Assembly (NCBI GenBank): GCA_034769895.1
Contig: CM068369.1
Coordinates: 428,073,479-428,137,478, forward strand
DNA: 64,000 bases
Origin: Magicicada septendecula
Lineage: Eukaryota; Arthropoda; Insecta; Hemiptera; Cicadidae
Direction: 5' to 3'
Positions within the stretch are counted from its first letter, which is position 1. The number at the start of each line of letters is the position of its first letter. The translations under genes and the position numbers were made by a program. Shown here one piece after another: positions 23,812-35,488 of the stretch. The notes beneath the pieces were generated by a model. It had not been told where the DNA came from. It did no database searches and worked only from the letters and a program-made list of their open reading frames with translations.

Positions 23812-25350
23812 ATATTCATCAAATAAATTGATAGGCAAAAAGTGATAAGTGAAAGGATGATTATGTCAAAATATGTGTGTAATGTATTTTCATTTATTAT
23901 GTTAGAGTAATATTAGTGGAATGATAATATTCTACCACTACTGTATTACAGTATACAAATGTAGTGTAATATCTTGGCACAATACTATATGATAAATTTG
24001 TATAAAAGGCTCATTCCAATAGAAAGGATAGCTGGTGTGATCAGACATAACAAATTTGTATTAGTTTTTTGAGAATTTATTCCTATCAAACTGGAGTAAG
24101 CATATTTTCAAACCTTTATGGACGTGTGTCATGGAATTTACAGATTGCACCAAAAGAAACAGTTAAAATATATCTTTTTAATTAAACAAAAATTGGTCTT
24201 GTAATATGATTCGGTAATACAGCAGGACCTAATCAGTTAATTGCTATTAAAAAATGCCTTATTCCTTTTCCATGATGATCAGATTTTGCTATACGCCTGC
24301 ATAAATAAAAATTATTAAAATGCTTAACTCCCAACACAAAGTTGAACACATGATGAAAAGTTCATCATGTCACATATTCTAGTAACAAGGTAAGTTTTTG
24401 GAATACTGTTTTAGCTGAATTTATATACTAGGAGGACACTCAGTATTTAGTTTGTGTATGTAACTCTGGTTAATCAAAGAGAATTATTTGTGTATATTCA
24501 AATTTAGTAATACAAATCTACTACTGCAAATGCCTGAAATGCTATGCATTAAAAAAATTTAATTAACTTTATAGGGGGAAAACTGGTTTACATACATTAT
24601 TTCTGAAAATAATAATCCTGAAATGTAATCAGTACTTATATCAAGTTAAGTGCAATAATTAAATATATTCTTCAACTTGCACGTTAAATAGATCCCTTCT
24701 CCTTCACTTACCAGGCACATAAGGGAAGCTCTAAACCATGAACTGTCCCAGAAGTGAATGCTACAATGAGATCTTTAGAGTCTGTATCACTTTCTTTTGA
24801 ACTTCTAAATACAGGATTTCTTGGAACTGTGTAGAGTGGGATCAGTGGAGTAACTTGCGGAGGGGGTTATCAGGGATTAATTCCCCTCCAGAACTATTCG
24901 AAATTTCAACAGAATTCCATAATTTCCTAAGTAGACCCATTTCTAAGCCAGTTTTGTTTGTACAAGTAATACTTATAAATAATTATAGAAATAAAAGTAA
25001 TTACAGTATTGTAACGTTATGTTTTCCCCTTACATAAAATAGGCCCCAACTTAAACCATTTCATGACCATGATACATGAAGAACAAAATACTAAGTCATT
25101 AACTAAATTGGATACTATAAATATTGTCTGAGATAATAAAAAGAGATAAGAATAATGAAATTGATAAGAACATTATCAATAAGAAGATTTTACTCCAGTA
25201 AACTGCATTAAAAATTGTTAAAAAGATAAAACCTATACTCCATACTGCAGTAATAAACTGGATACTCAGTAAAGAAAATTATTAATTCAATAATTAGTTT
25301 GCCTTTACTAGTACCTGTTCATTAGACAACAAATAATAACTATAATTTAA

Positions 25351-26257
25351 ATATCACTATTGTTTGACAACTCGGAACACTAAGTTTTTTATAAGTAAAA
25401 TCGTAAAGATTTACCTTACAGCCTAAACCGGCTTACACCTTTAGAAGGCTTCATCAGAGGCTGCCATAGGTAGCGCTGTCCGTCTTGTTGTTGGCGATGG
25501 GATAGTTTTTCGAAAGATCGATGCTGTGTGTGTGTGGTGAGATGTGTTCGAATAATGCGTGCGATTTGAATTGTGTCTGTTCGTTTAGGATGTCGTTTTT
25601 ATTTGTTTTTGTCTGTTTGTATATTTCTAATTGTTCTAGAGTGTCTAGTTTTCGGCCTTTTGTGTGTACGTGTAGAATGTTCATGTTATTGTTGATGTTT
25701 TTATATGTGTGGTTTGCTTCAATGAGGTGGTTTGCAAAGGTGGATTCTGTAGTGGAGTGGAGTGCCTTTGTGTGTTCAATGTATCTCTGTTTGAAGGTAC
25801 GTCCTGTCTGGCCTATGTAGAATTTATTGCAATTTGAGCAATTTAGCTTGTATACACCGGGTAGATCGAATTTGTTTTGTGTTTTGTGCGTGCGTTTTGA
25901 TAGTGTGTGTTCTGTTTTGTTAATAGTTTTGTAAGCGATTCTGTATCCTGCTTTTTTGAATTTGTGGGCAATTTTTTCAGTTTGTTTGTTGATGTATGTT
26001 AGTGTTATGAATTTGTTGTTTTCTGTCTTTGTCTGTTGTTTGTTTTGTGTTTTGTGTAGGAGTTTACTGACTATTGTTCAGTCATATCCGTTAGATTCTG
26101 CTAGATATTTTATCGTGTTTAGTTCGTCTTTGTAGTCTTTTTCATCTAAGGGGATGTTGTTAAGTCTATGTATCATGGTTCTAAAAGCAGCTAGTTTGTG
26201 TTGTGTTGGGTGATTGGAGTAATGGACACGTCATGGACAACGAAATCCAAGAATTTA
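25351..26257 (-). mobile_element. 5'-truncated Penelope-like element with 12-bp target duplication
   Basis: Direct repeats TAACTATAATTT flank it (25339-25350 and again at about 26258-26269), and the other arm shows the empty site. The minus strand encodes the end of RT (KLAAFRTMIHRLNNIPL) and then the GIY-YIG endonuclease (GVYKLNCSNCNKFYIGQTGRTFKQRYIEH), with one in-frame TGA near 26080. It ends in an open frame at 25454-25684 (HVHTKGRKLDTLEQLEIYK). The 3' UTR has CTGATGAAGCC but no GAAAC partner. The empty-site comparison makes this insertion unambiguous. Confidence 0.85.
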
Positions 26258-27002
26258 ACTATAATTTCCATTAATTTTGTTAATGTTCTTTGCCATTTAT
26301 TATTTAGTTGTTTTTTTACTGCCAGGAAAAGTTCTGATGTAATTTCTGTACGTGTTATTTTTGGTCTCTCACTCTCTCTCTCTCTCTCCCTCTCATTGTT
26401 ATTTATTGAAAAAACATAAAAAAACTGACACTCCCCTGTATGTGTTCACATTGCGTACAATTAAAAAAAATTAAAAACATACTTGAAACATACTTGTGAT
26501 CTTGCAAAAGAGGATCAGTACTCTGTGTGTTTTAATGATAATTAGTTAATCAATGAACATGTCATGGACAAGAAAATGCAAAAATTTACAAACGAATAAT
26601 GAAAACACAAAGATTAAAAACTAATAAGAAATCATTATAGACATAAAGAAACAAATTAGTAAGATTTAATAATGAATCAAAGGAATTCAGAAATTCAACT
26701 GATAATCACACATTAGTACATAGTGTTACTAATTTCACAATTCCACAAAATTTGTAATTATTGGATAGTGAACATTGGATTTCAATATAGTAAGCGTACA
26801 CATATTAATTTTAAGCACGTTTTACAAATAGCGAATGGAAAAGAAAATAAATACACGATTTCAACTTTCTTAAACTGAAAACAAGAAATTCTTTTGATAG
26901 TTGTCTTGTTTGTTCATCATCTTCTTTCACTGCACTACACTTTATATAATATTGAAAACTTTCTCAAGTGAAACTTACTTGTCTGTTTTGTATGTAGAAC
27001 GC

Positions 27003-27030
27003 GTTTCAGCATCGTGTTCGCCTTCTTCAG
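27003..27030 (-). ncRNA. Hammerhead-like core, minus strand
   Basis: On the minus strand it reads CTGAAGA-AGGC-gaacacgat-GCT-GAAAC, matching the CUGANGA/GAAA hammerhead consensus with a short stem II. It is the mirror copy of the motif at 27044-27071. Confidence 0.5.
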
Positions 27031-27043
27031 CTTCTACGCAAAG

Positions 27044-27071
27044 CTGAAGAAGGCGAACACGATGCCGAAAC
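27044..27071 (+). ncRNA. Hammerhead-like core, plus strand
   Basis: CTGAAGA-AGGC-gaacacgat-GCC-GAAAC. The 3-4 bp stem II and both core boxes are intact. The inverted partner copy 14 bases to the left could fold over it and compete with ribozyme folding. Confidence 0.55.
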
Positions 27072-27196
27072 GCGTTCTACATACAAAACAAACAAGTAAG
27101 TTTCACTTGAGAAAGTTTTCAATATTATATAAATTCTTTTGAGTTAGTGTAACGTTTTGCTGTAAGACAGAGTAGTGCTGTTAGTGTACTAATTAA

Positions 27197-27429
27197 GATG
27201 CATTAAATTTATAAATAAAGCTAATGAGTCATTCTTAGATGACATCATTAATCTTATTGGTAATGGTGTAAAAGCCTTCCCACAGCGGTTGCAGGTTTGG
27301 GCTGATTTCTTTCTTCCTTATCATGTTATAGAACTAAGCCTGGCAGCAGGTGTGAGCCCTGAAGAAATTGAAACCAGTCTTCATCTTTGTATTTGCCAAA
27401 ATAAAGTTGTTCTGAGCCAGGTCATGTAA
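27197..27429 (+). pseudogene. Second copy of the saposin-like ORF, 5' end cut off
   Basis: In the same frame as 5978-6232, with no stop until TAA at 27427-27429. It preserves LAAGVSPEEI and HLCICQNKVV. A Cys to Phe change (TGT to TTT) removes one cysteine. Its start codon lies 600 bases upstream, beyond the 26581-27202 insertion. If the ORF was ever a gene, this copy is broken. Confidence 0.35.
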
Positions 27430-27765
27430 ATTCAGGTTAGGCCAAGTTGCTCATTAGACTTTGTCTAAATTTTAAAGACATAAAGTGTTGATAAAGATTT
27501 TAGGACCGTACATTAAAAACATTGTTTGCACATATGAGTAGGAAGCAGATGTATTAATATAATATGTTACCCAACAAGATACAGGAACAATTATGTATAT
27601 TTAATTAAGTAGTTAGTGGACTTAAAACCTGCAGTAGAAACTCCAGTTTTTATAAAACAAATAGGGAGAGAATTGAAGATTTGATGTTTGTACATGTTAT
27701 ATCTATTTTCTTCACAAGTAACTAATGGCTGGTTATTTGTAATCACGTTTTCTCATAATGTATTT

Positions 27766-28820
27766 CGACAACACAAATAACTTAACTATTGGCGCATAGG
27801 ATATGGTAGTATGTGTATCTTAATGCAAAAGTCTATATTGGAGGGTTTAAGATTATTTATTGCACACAAGACATACGGTATGTAATTGTTTATATGATAT
27901 ATTTGACAAGCATAATAATGATAGTGTTTCAGATATAGTCTTTTAAAGTGTTAATTATTGTTCATATACGTGATGTGGTACATTACATATGTGATGATGA
28001 TGATTCCTTCTCGCGCCGATGTTGATGGAAAAAGGGGGGGGGGCTTTGCTGTGTAGTTGAGTCGTCAGGCGTTGCGTTCGATGACAGATGGTTCACCTTG
28101 TTGACGCTTCCAGCTGGGCTGGTGTCCTGGAGTTCCAACGTTGACACGGACGCTTCGCACACAAACAACGGTTCTATAGAATACTACTTCTGAAATTGTA
28201 TACAGTAATTATAATTCATTAGCCTCTCAGGTCACAGTGGGTATTACTTAGAAACGGTATATTAGGCTTATACCAATCCGGACTCTTCAAGTGTTCACGC
28301 GTACCACAGGGTCTACCGCGATCAGCAGACCTCCCTATGCGGAAATCTTCCACTCACGCGGAAACTAATGATGACAAAACTTTATTAATAAGTAATTTTG
28401 AAATACTACTGGTACTGCAGAATACCTCACACAGTAACACAATCTAAGTTCACGTATTTATATACGCTATGTTTTACTAACAATACCGTGTGTAGAGATG
28501 TAATACACAAACGGTTCTGAGCCTTCGCAGTCGTTACTACCGCCGAACAGACTTAACAAATTCTTGCAAGCGAAAAATCTTGCACAAGAACTGCCGTACC
28601 GATCGTGATAGCTAGATGAGAAGAACTGACTGTGTTTATGCACGCTATGTTTTAATAACAACACTGCGTGTAAAGATGTAATACCCGAACAGTTCTGAGT
28701 CTTCACACTTGTTACTACCGCCGAAAAGACTTAACAAATCCTTGCAAGCGGAAAATCTTGCACAAGAATTGCACGTCCCGATCATGATAGCTGGATGAGA
28801 AGAACTAACTGTGTTGCAAC
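27766..28820 (-). repeat. 3' LTR (left copy) of the minus-strand element
   Basis: The first 572 bases match 37894-38459. Beyond that the right copy is lost to the Polinton, so the true end is uncertain. TGTTGCAAC on the minus strand near 28820 mirrors GTTGTCGCA at the other end and is a plausible LTR terminus. The short frame shared by both copies (27983-28168 and 38074-38289) is a by-product, not a gene. Confidence 0.6.
28458..28812. repeat. Two-copy tandem repeat, about 178 bp
   Basis: The units at about 28458-28636 and 28637-28812 share acgctatgtttta, gatgtaatac, actaccgccgaa, gacttaacaaat and cttgcacaagaa. They lie in the probable LTR part not seen in the right copy. Confidence 0.8.
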
Positions 28821-29367
28821 AGGCTTAAGAAAATTCCGACTGCCTTCCAGCATTTTATTGGTGGAAGGAAGTCACATGGTTACTTTGAACATGACTCGCC
28901 AATTTTTCATGCCGTAAAGTGCATCGACTTTGCAAGAGCATGCATAGATGGTAATCTCTGAATACCTTTATCCCACGCATAATTGCGTTTTACAACAACA
29001 TCATATTTTAATGAAATCATACTTTAACGTCATTTAATAGATAGGAAAAATACAGGAACTGTAGCTAATACAGTAATTTATGTTCAGTTCAAGTGTCACA
29101 ACGATATGACAATTATATCACGCACATCCGGGGAAACGTTTATCACTCGCGCACGCGCGCACATTTCCACAGACATAGTACATGAATAAATAACATATAA
29201 AATCATACACAATTTGACTAAACCTAATTCCTTATCCTTTCTAAAATACAAAACTCACAAAAAAAAACCAAATCTAACAAACTACCAACTTAGACCTGAA
29301 TGTTTATCTTGATTTAAATGGAATAACTCCTATTGTAGTCCCAAGCCACGTGTTTGTTAACCAAATA
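28821..29367. other. Non-coding flank of the PLE insertion
   Basis: No ORF was recognised. It is probably the 3' internal region of the minus-strand LTR element. A GC-rich cacgcgcgcgcaca-like patch lies near 29145. Confidence 0.4.
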
Positions 29368-29431
29368 CACTGTTACTCACCGTCTATGGCCTTTCCGTGA
29401 TGTTATTTCGTGTTTACATGTTTCGAGGCAC

Positions 29432-32400
29432 CAGGGCCCGCTCTAGGGGCGGGCAACCCGGACATTTGTCCGGGGCGTCAAAATTTGGGGGCGGCATTTT
29501 GGCTGTAAGTGTGAGAAAAATATGGATGTGTTAAATACCCAATTAATAGAAAATTTCACATATCAATTTTTTCGTTCGCTAAAAATTTACAGTGCGTAGC
29601 GTATTTATATTGTTTATGTCTAAAAGCTAAAAATATTTACAATTCTTGATTCTGAAGAAAACAATCATAAAAGAGCGGTATGTTTAATTAAATAACCGTT
29701 TTCCGTTTCAGGGGAGAACGGAAAAACCCAGCATTAATTTAATTTCGTGAGATCGTGATACATATCACAATATTTAAAGATTTCAGAGATATGAAAGATT
29801 GGACGGTGATTCATTTTTTAAAACATTTATTACGGCAATCTATGTTAAACACATTAAACAATAAAAGTTGACTCTAAACTTACAAAAATCTAGTAAATTT
29901 TTATAATTCCGAAAAGGAAACATTTTATAAACTAATAATTAATTTTATTAATAAATTAACGCTTGTTTGAACATGCGATGCATATACTTCTCTGAACAGA
30001 ATAGCACGCGAGCAGAGCGCTGCTTCAACTTGTGTTTGAACATGCATAGACTTGCTTATTACCTCTAACCTCGAGCGGTTTCATTACACAATATCATTAT
30101 TCTTGCTATTACGTCGGTAGTGATAACAAGTGGAAGTTCATAAAATTTACTTCAGTGCGATTTCTTAATTTTGAAAGGTAAGTACATCTATAATTAAGCT
30201 GTTGTTTAGTTTGACAGATACTAGTTTATCGTAAATCGATTATCGAATCGAAACAATGAAAGCGTTTTTAAATAAAATAAATATTTTATTTATCCAAAAA
30301 GGCTGTTTATTGAATCAATAAAATATTGTATCAAATTTGAATGTATTCTATAGGTATAATTATTTATATTTTTGTTTTATGAAAATAATTATTTGAATCA
30401 ATAATATAAGACATTTATTAAGTTCATTGCTTCGATAAAACGTGTTTTATAATAATATATTTGAATAATTGAACAGAATAAAATCTCAAAATCAAGAATT
30501 ATAAAATTGTTTTTAATGACTATTTATGATTTGCTGAAATATTTGTTATTATAAAATACATAATTACACTAGACTTTCTTTACGTTCACAGGATATGAAA
30601 AATATTTTGTGTAGTGTTGTGCATAAATATTTTTTATGTCGGTTGACGGAATATAATTTTGAAGTTATGTTAATTACGGTTTTAGCTTATTTAGAACAAG
30701 GATAAATCTTCATTTTTAATTATTATTTTATAGTTTACATTGTTTAATTTGAGTTATGTGCGTGCCTCTTCCAGAATGTCTGACGGTCTAAGAAAACTGT
30801 CTGGTTACCAGTACAAAAAAAGAAGGCTGGAAAAGGAAGCCGAAAGGCAAAAACAAGCTGGCGCGTTAAAAAATTATATCAAGAGTTGTACCAAAACAAA
30901 TGACGACTCTGAGAATCCAACATCAAGTCCGGTTATAAAAGAAAATACGGAATCGTCAGAGAATGATATTGACAAACAAATGGACAAAGTTTCTAAATCA
31001 ATTGGAACTGACGACACTCTGACTCTACCATCACCAGATGAAAGCATTGAAAAAATTGACACCAACGTGACACCCACAGAAAGCGTTCTACAAACTTTGA
31101 GTACAGATCCAGCATTGTGGCCAAGAATTTTAGGAGACACCGAAAGAAGTTTTTTAGTAAGACAAGGTCCACCTAAACCATTGCATAATTACAAATTTCC
31201 TTCCAATGACACTGGTCGACATTTTAGCGCAAATTATTATACACGAATTTTAAGCAATGGAGAGCAAGTTTTACGAGACTGGCTAGTGTACTCTCTTTCA
31301 CAAAACTGCGTTTACTGCTTCTGTTGCAAAATTTTCGGCTGTATAGTTAGTTCTCTTTCAAAGGAGGGTTTTAAAAGTTGGAAGCACCTCGGCGAAACTT
31401 TAAAAGAGCATGAAATTTCCAAAAATCATATTCAGGCCCAAAAATCATGGCTAGAAATGAACCAAAGGTTAAAGTGTTGTAAAACTATAGATGCGGCTGC
31501 TCAAAGAATTATTAATGCCGAAACAAACCATTGGAACGAGGTGCTTCTAAGAATTGTAGCAATTACTAAAATGCTTGGTAAAAGTTGTCTAGCTTTTCAA
31601 GGTACAAGCGACAAGTTGTTTGAGTATAATAACGGTAATTTCTTAAAAATAGTTGAGTTGCTATCTGAATTTGATCCCATTATGGAAGAGCACGTCCGCA
31701 GAGTGCTCAAAAAAGAAGAGACTAAAGCTCACTATCTCGGGAAAAATATACAAAACGAGATAATAGATCTGCAGCATCAAAGTGTAAAGTCACATATTAT
31801 TGATGAAATAAAAAAATCCAAATATTTTTCCATAATTTTAGACTGTACTCTTGACATTAGTAAGGTAGAGCAAATGACTCTTGTAATCAGGTATGTTTCA
31901 ATCAATAAATTTGACGCTGATGTTGAAATTAAAATTAATGAAAGCTTTTTAGGCTTCTTACCAGTCGAAAGAGCCATAGGAAAACAAATGGCTGATATTA
32001 TAATTGGAGAACTTAATGACTTGGGTTTAAATTTGCAGGATATCAGAGGGCAGGGATACGACAACGGGTCCAATATGAGGGGCGATAAAGCAGGAGTGCA
32101 ATCTAAAATTAAACAATATAATTCGCGAGCATTCTATGTTCCGTGTAGTAGCGTAGCCACTCTCTCAATCTTGTTGTTAATGATATGGCAAAAGCATCCT
32201 TGGAAGCCGCTAATTTCTTCAACATGGTCCAAAAAATATATTTATTTTTGTCGGCATCTACTTTTCGATGGGCAATACTTTTAAAACATGTTCAAGGTTT
32301 AACTTTGAAACCATTGAGTGACACTAGATGGGAGAGTAGGATAGAGGCCTTAAAGCCTTTGAGATTCCATTTGGGAGATGTATACGACGCCTTGCTAAGC

Positions 32401-33703
32401 ATTTACGAAAACCAAGAAATTGATAATTTAATAAGAGACGAGGCCTCGGGTTTATTAAATTGTATTAAACAATTTAAGTTTTTGTGTTCATTAGTTATTT
32501 GGCATAAAATACTAAATTGCATTAATCCAATAAGCAAGTTGATGCAAACAAAAGATTTTGATCTAGCCTCTGCACTTGATCTTTTACAAAACTACAAAAT
32601 ATTTTTCAAGAATCTTCGATCGGATTCGTCCTTCGATGAAACTATTATTGATGCAAAAGAACTTGCTACTGAAATTGATGTGGAGGCTAATTTTGGATTA
32701 ACAATAACACGACACCGCGTAAGAAGAATAAAAAGGAACTTCTCATACGAAGCACGAGATGAACCGATCGAAGATCCAAAAGAAAAATATAAAATAGATT
32801 TTTTTTATTTTACAGTCGATCAAGCACTAAAAGCACTAGATGCTAGATTTGAACAACTTAGTAATCATAGTAACTATTTTCAATTCTTATATAATATATA
32901 CGATTTAAATACCATGTCCAAAGAAATGCTACTAAAACACTGTAAGAATTTAGAATGTATTTTAACTGGTGGTGATTCTGTTGACATAAATGGGGTAGAA
33001 TTAGCAGAGGAAATTTCAGCATTATCTGCGGCTTTGGGCAAAAAACAAAGCCTAAGCAATGTACTGAGCTTAATTACAAAGTTAAATTTTGCCCCAAACC
33101 TTACTATTGCTTTAAGAATATTGCTAACGATACCAATAACTGTAGCAAGTGGCGAAAGGAGTTTCTCTAAGTTAAAATTAATTAAGAACTTTTTACGTTC
33201 GACTACTACCCAAAATCGTCTTAATGGTTTGGCCATTTTGGCAATTGAGCATGGAATTGCTGATCAAGTAAATTTAAAAGATGTAATAAAAAAGTTTGCA
33301 GAACTGAAAATGAGAAAAACAAGTTTTTTGTGATTTTAGCGTAGTTGATGTTACCTTGTTTTATTTTCACTGTTTTGTACTGCTTGATTATCAATTTTAT
33401 GTTATGTTACATGTTTCTTTCTAAATATGTATATGTGTATGTGTTGATTATAATTTAAAACGATTTGAATTTTATTTAACATAAAAAGTAGAATCTACTG
33501 TTTTGTACTACTTGATTGTCAATATTATGTTATGTTACATGTTTCTTTCTAAATATATGCTTTTATTAAAATTTAAATAAAATGATTTGATTTTTATTGA
33601 AAATAAAAAATATGTACCTTTATTTAAAAAATATATGTATATATTTAAGGGGCGGCAATTTGTCTTTTTGTCCGGGGCGACGTAACCGCTAGAGCGGGCC
33701 TTG
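29432..33703 (+). mobile_element. hAT DNA transposon (4.27 kb)
   Basis: The ends are CAGGGCCCGCTCTAG (29432) and the inverted CAAGGCCCGCTCTAG (ending 33703), with further paired gtccggggcg motifs inside. The flank GAGGCAC is repeated on both sides (29425-29431 and 33704-33710), consistent with an 8-bp duplication with one changed base. The intact target is visible in the PLE's right arm (near 35422). It carries a ZMYM1/DUF4371-type transposase. Confidence 0.9.
30740..33333 (+). pseudogene. hAT transposase (ZMYM1-like), one frameshift
   Basis: Two overlapping frames (30740-32284 and 32185-33333) form one protein of about 850 aa. The N-terminal half has a TTF-type zinc finger (RDWLVYSLSQNCVYCFCC ... 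EHEISKNHIQAQKSW) and a DUF4371/RNase-H core (ILDCTLDISKVEQMTLVIRY; GQGYDNGSNMRG). The second frame ends in the hAT dimerisation domain (VASGERSFSKLKLIKNFLRS, near 33140-33200). The break is a 5-base tandem duplication, GTAGC at 32148-32152 and 32153-32157. The start may be the ATG at 30740 or the next at 30777. Everything else is open, so inactivation looks recent. Its base composition resembles its surroundings. Confidence 0.85.
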
Positions 33704-34026
33704 GAGGCACTTGCCTCATCATCAGAACTTTATAAAAACTAATCTATGTCATCAATGATGACATGTGTCAAAATACTAAAACACAATACGGCATTAAACT
33801 ATGTACAGAACTTGCTTTAAAAATGAGCACGTCAATGTTAGGTGTGCCTTGCAAGACAACACGCGCCGTATTGACGAAATCTAAGTTTTATCTTGACCAT
33901 ATCGCATAGCGGTATCGTACAGTATATTTGATTTATATTGTAATTGGTCGTTGAACGCGTGTGGCTTGGTAGTGGCGTCGTTATATGCTTTATAAATCTC
34001 ATATTCTTCAAGGGCGTTCAAATAAC

Positions 34027-34707
34027 CTTGTTAACACCAATAAACTGGATGCTAATTGCATAAATGAAATATTAGAATTGCTGGGAGTGATTTTGGACCA
34101 GAATTATTTCACACATAACAAACAGTTTTTCAGACAGCTGGAGGGGTTGGCAATGGGTTCCCCACTCTCTAGTATTCTAGCGGAGGTGTACTTAAATTAC
34201 TTTGAAAATTCTTTCTTGTTTGCAAACCCTACACATAATCACAATGTGGTGTTCTATGGTAGATATGTCGACGACACTTTTATGGTGTATAAAGGCACAA
34301 ATCGTCAAATTGACAAGCTCCACAATTACTTGAATGGCATTAATAACAAAATACAGTTTACTTTGGAGAATGAAGTTAGAGGTCAATTACATTTTCTGGA
34401 TTTGACAGTAACTAAGGACTTTGTTACTAAAAAACTATGTTTTAATATATTTAGGAAGCCCACGATGACTGACGCTGTCATACATGCCTCATCGTTCCAC
34501 CCCATTTCACAGAAATTAGCTGCATTCCATAGCATGATACATCGCCTATTGTCTGTACCCCTTGGCATCGAGGATTACATCGAAGAATTAAACACCATTA
34601 AAGTCATTGCGTTTAACAACGGGTACAACGAAAAAATAATAGATAATATTTTAAAAAACAAAAGAAAAAGAAGAGTAACACTATTAAAAATAAAACTAAA
34701 GATATAA
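34027..34707 (+). pseudogene. PLE reverse transcriptase, 5'-truncated
   Basis: An open frame with GLAMGSPLSSILAEVYLNYFE, then FYGRYVDDTFMVYKG (the YVDD catalytic motif), LHFLDLTV and KLAAFHSMIHRLLSVPLG, as in Penelope-like RTs. The reported frame begins at 33985, but its first 14 codons come from the inverted terminal repeat, so RT proper starts near 34030. The fingers domain is missing. The frame closes at 34707, before the endonuclease. Confidence 0.8.
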
Positions 34708-34772
34708 ATAATAGAAATGAGAACCTCGAAACAAAGGCACGCAAGTACATTGCGGCACCTTATACGCATTTC

Positions 34773-35258
34773 ATGCCAGGAATTTTTAAGTCAACCATTA
34801 ATAAAGTCAACAACATAGTTGTTTCCTATAAGACTAGTAATAACATCTTAAATAATCTCCGCAGCAGTGAACATACCAGTCTTGAAAATAAAACAGGAGT
34901 TTATAAGCTAGTCTGCAACGACTGTGAGGCTTTTTATGTGGGCCAGACGGGTCGAGGTTTTTTGAAAAGATTTTCTGAACATAGACCCCCTACACGAGTT
35001 TACAACTTTGACAACATCAAGTCAAATTTCGCCAGGCACCTTATAGACAACAATCACAGTTACACGGATTTTAGCTCGAATTTAATACCCCTTCATTTCT
35101 GCAATAAAGGGGGTTATTTGAACGCCCTTGAAGAATATGAGATTTATAAAGCATATAACGACGCCAGTACCAAGCCACACGTGTTGAACGACCAATTACA
35201 ATATAAATCAAATATACTGTACGATACCGCTATGCGATATGGTCAAGATAAAACTTAG
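34773..35258 (+). pseudogene. PLE GIY-YIG endonuclease domain
   Basis: Reads GVYKLVCNDCEAFYVGQTGRGFLKRFSEH (in two parts, residues about 40-68) and NALEEYEIYKAY, the GIY-YIG nuclease signature with its catalytic Arg and Glu. It would nick target DNA for priming. In an intact element it is fused to the C-terminus of RT; here it is separated by a stop and a frame change at 34707-34773. The last 150 bases belong to the inverted repeat. Confidence 0.8.
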
Positions 35259-35404
35259 ATTTCGTCAGTACGGCGCGTGTTGCTTGCAAGGCACACCTAA
35301 CATTGACGTGCTCATTTTTAAAGCAAGTTCTGTACATAGTTTAATTCCGTATTGTGTTTTAGTATTTTGACACATGTCATCGATGACATAGATTAGTTTT
35401 TATA

Positions 35405-35450
35405 AAGTTCTGATGATGAGGCAAGTGCCTCGAAACATGTAAACACGAAA
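35405..35450 (+). ncRNA. Hammerhead ribozyme at the PLE right end
   Basis: AGTT-CTGATGA-T-GAGGC-AAGT-GCCTC-GAAAC-ATGTA-AAC. Stem II is a perfect 5-bp helix with a 4-base loop. Stem I can form GUU/AAC, and stem III is minimal (AC..GU), with the predicted cleavage after GUA at 35441. Type I hammerheads with tiny stem III are known in PLEs and favour dimers. Confidence 0.8.
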
Positions 35451-35488
35451 TAACATCACGGAAAGGCCATAGACGGTGAGTAACAGTG

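Larger units (their letters stand above)
26581..27202. mobile_element. Small insertion carrying an inverted hammerhead pair
   Basis: Absent from the other arm, where the flanking sequence is continuous. The motif ATGCA stands at both edges (26576-26580 and 27198-27202), with related bases before it, consistent with a short target duplication. Bases about 26945-27030 and 27044-27131 form a near-perfect hairpin of about 86-bp arms with a loop of about 13 bases. There is no coding sequence. It may be the terminal structure of a PLE or a retrozyme-like element. Confidence 0.6.
23936..27763. repeat. Right arm of the 2.3-kb inverted duplication
   Basis: The reverse complement of 5640-7935, enlarged by a PLE fragment (25351-26257) and a 0.6-kb hairpin-containing insert (26581-27202). 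Subtracting both leaves about 2.3 kb, equal to the other arm. Its right edge abuts the LTR at 27766 with no spacer. Confidence 0.9.
29420..33725 (-). ncRNA. Hammerhead ribozyme split by a hAT transposon
   Basis: On the minus strand the left PLE arm has CTGATGA (33719-33725) and GAAAC (29420-29424), with the two halves of stem II (gaggc and gcctc) torn apart by the 4.27-kb hAT at 29432-33703. The intact counterpart is 35405-35450. The left ribozyme cannot fold unless the hAT excises. Confidence 0.75.
29368..35488 (+). mobile_element. Penelope-like element with inverted 380-bp end, interrupted by hAT
   Basis: The left end (29368-29431 plus 33711-34026) is the reverse complement of the right end (35109-35488), an inverted duplication of the element's own 3' end at its 5' side, as known for Penelope elements. 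The interior encodes a 5'-truncated RT and a GIY-YIG endonuclease. Each end carries a hammerhead ribozyme; the left one is split by the hAT insertion. Without the hAT the PLE is about 1.85 kb. Confidence 0.85.

Noticed and set aside
25351..25460. Possible hammerhead (CTGATGAAGCC on the minus strand)
   Set aside because: No GAAAC box follows and no stem II forms, so it is not a hammerhead.
25521..25820. 99-aa plus-strand ORF
   Set aside because: Antisense of the PLE endonuclease frame.
27983..28168. 61-aa ORF repeated at 38074-38289
   Set aside because: Lies in both LTR copies and has no recognisable domain; shared because the LTRs are shared.
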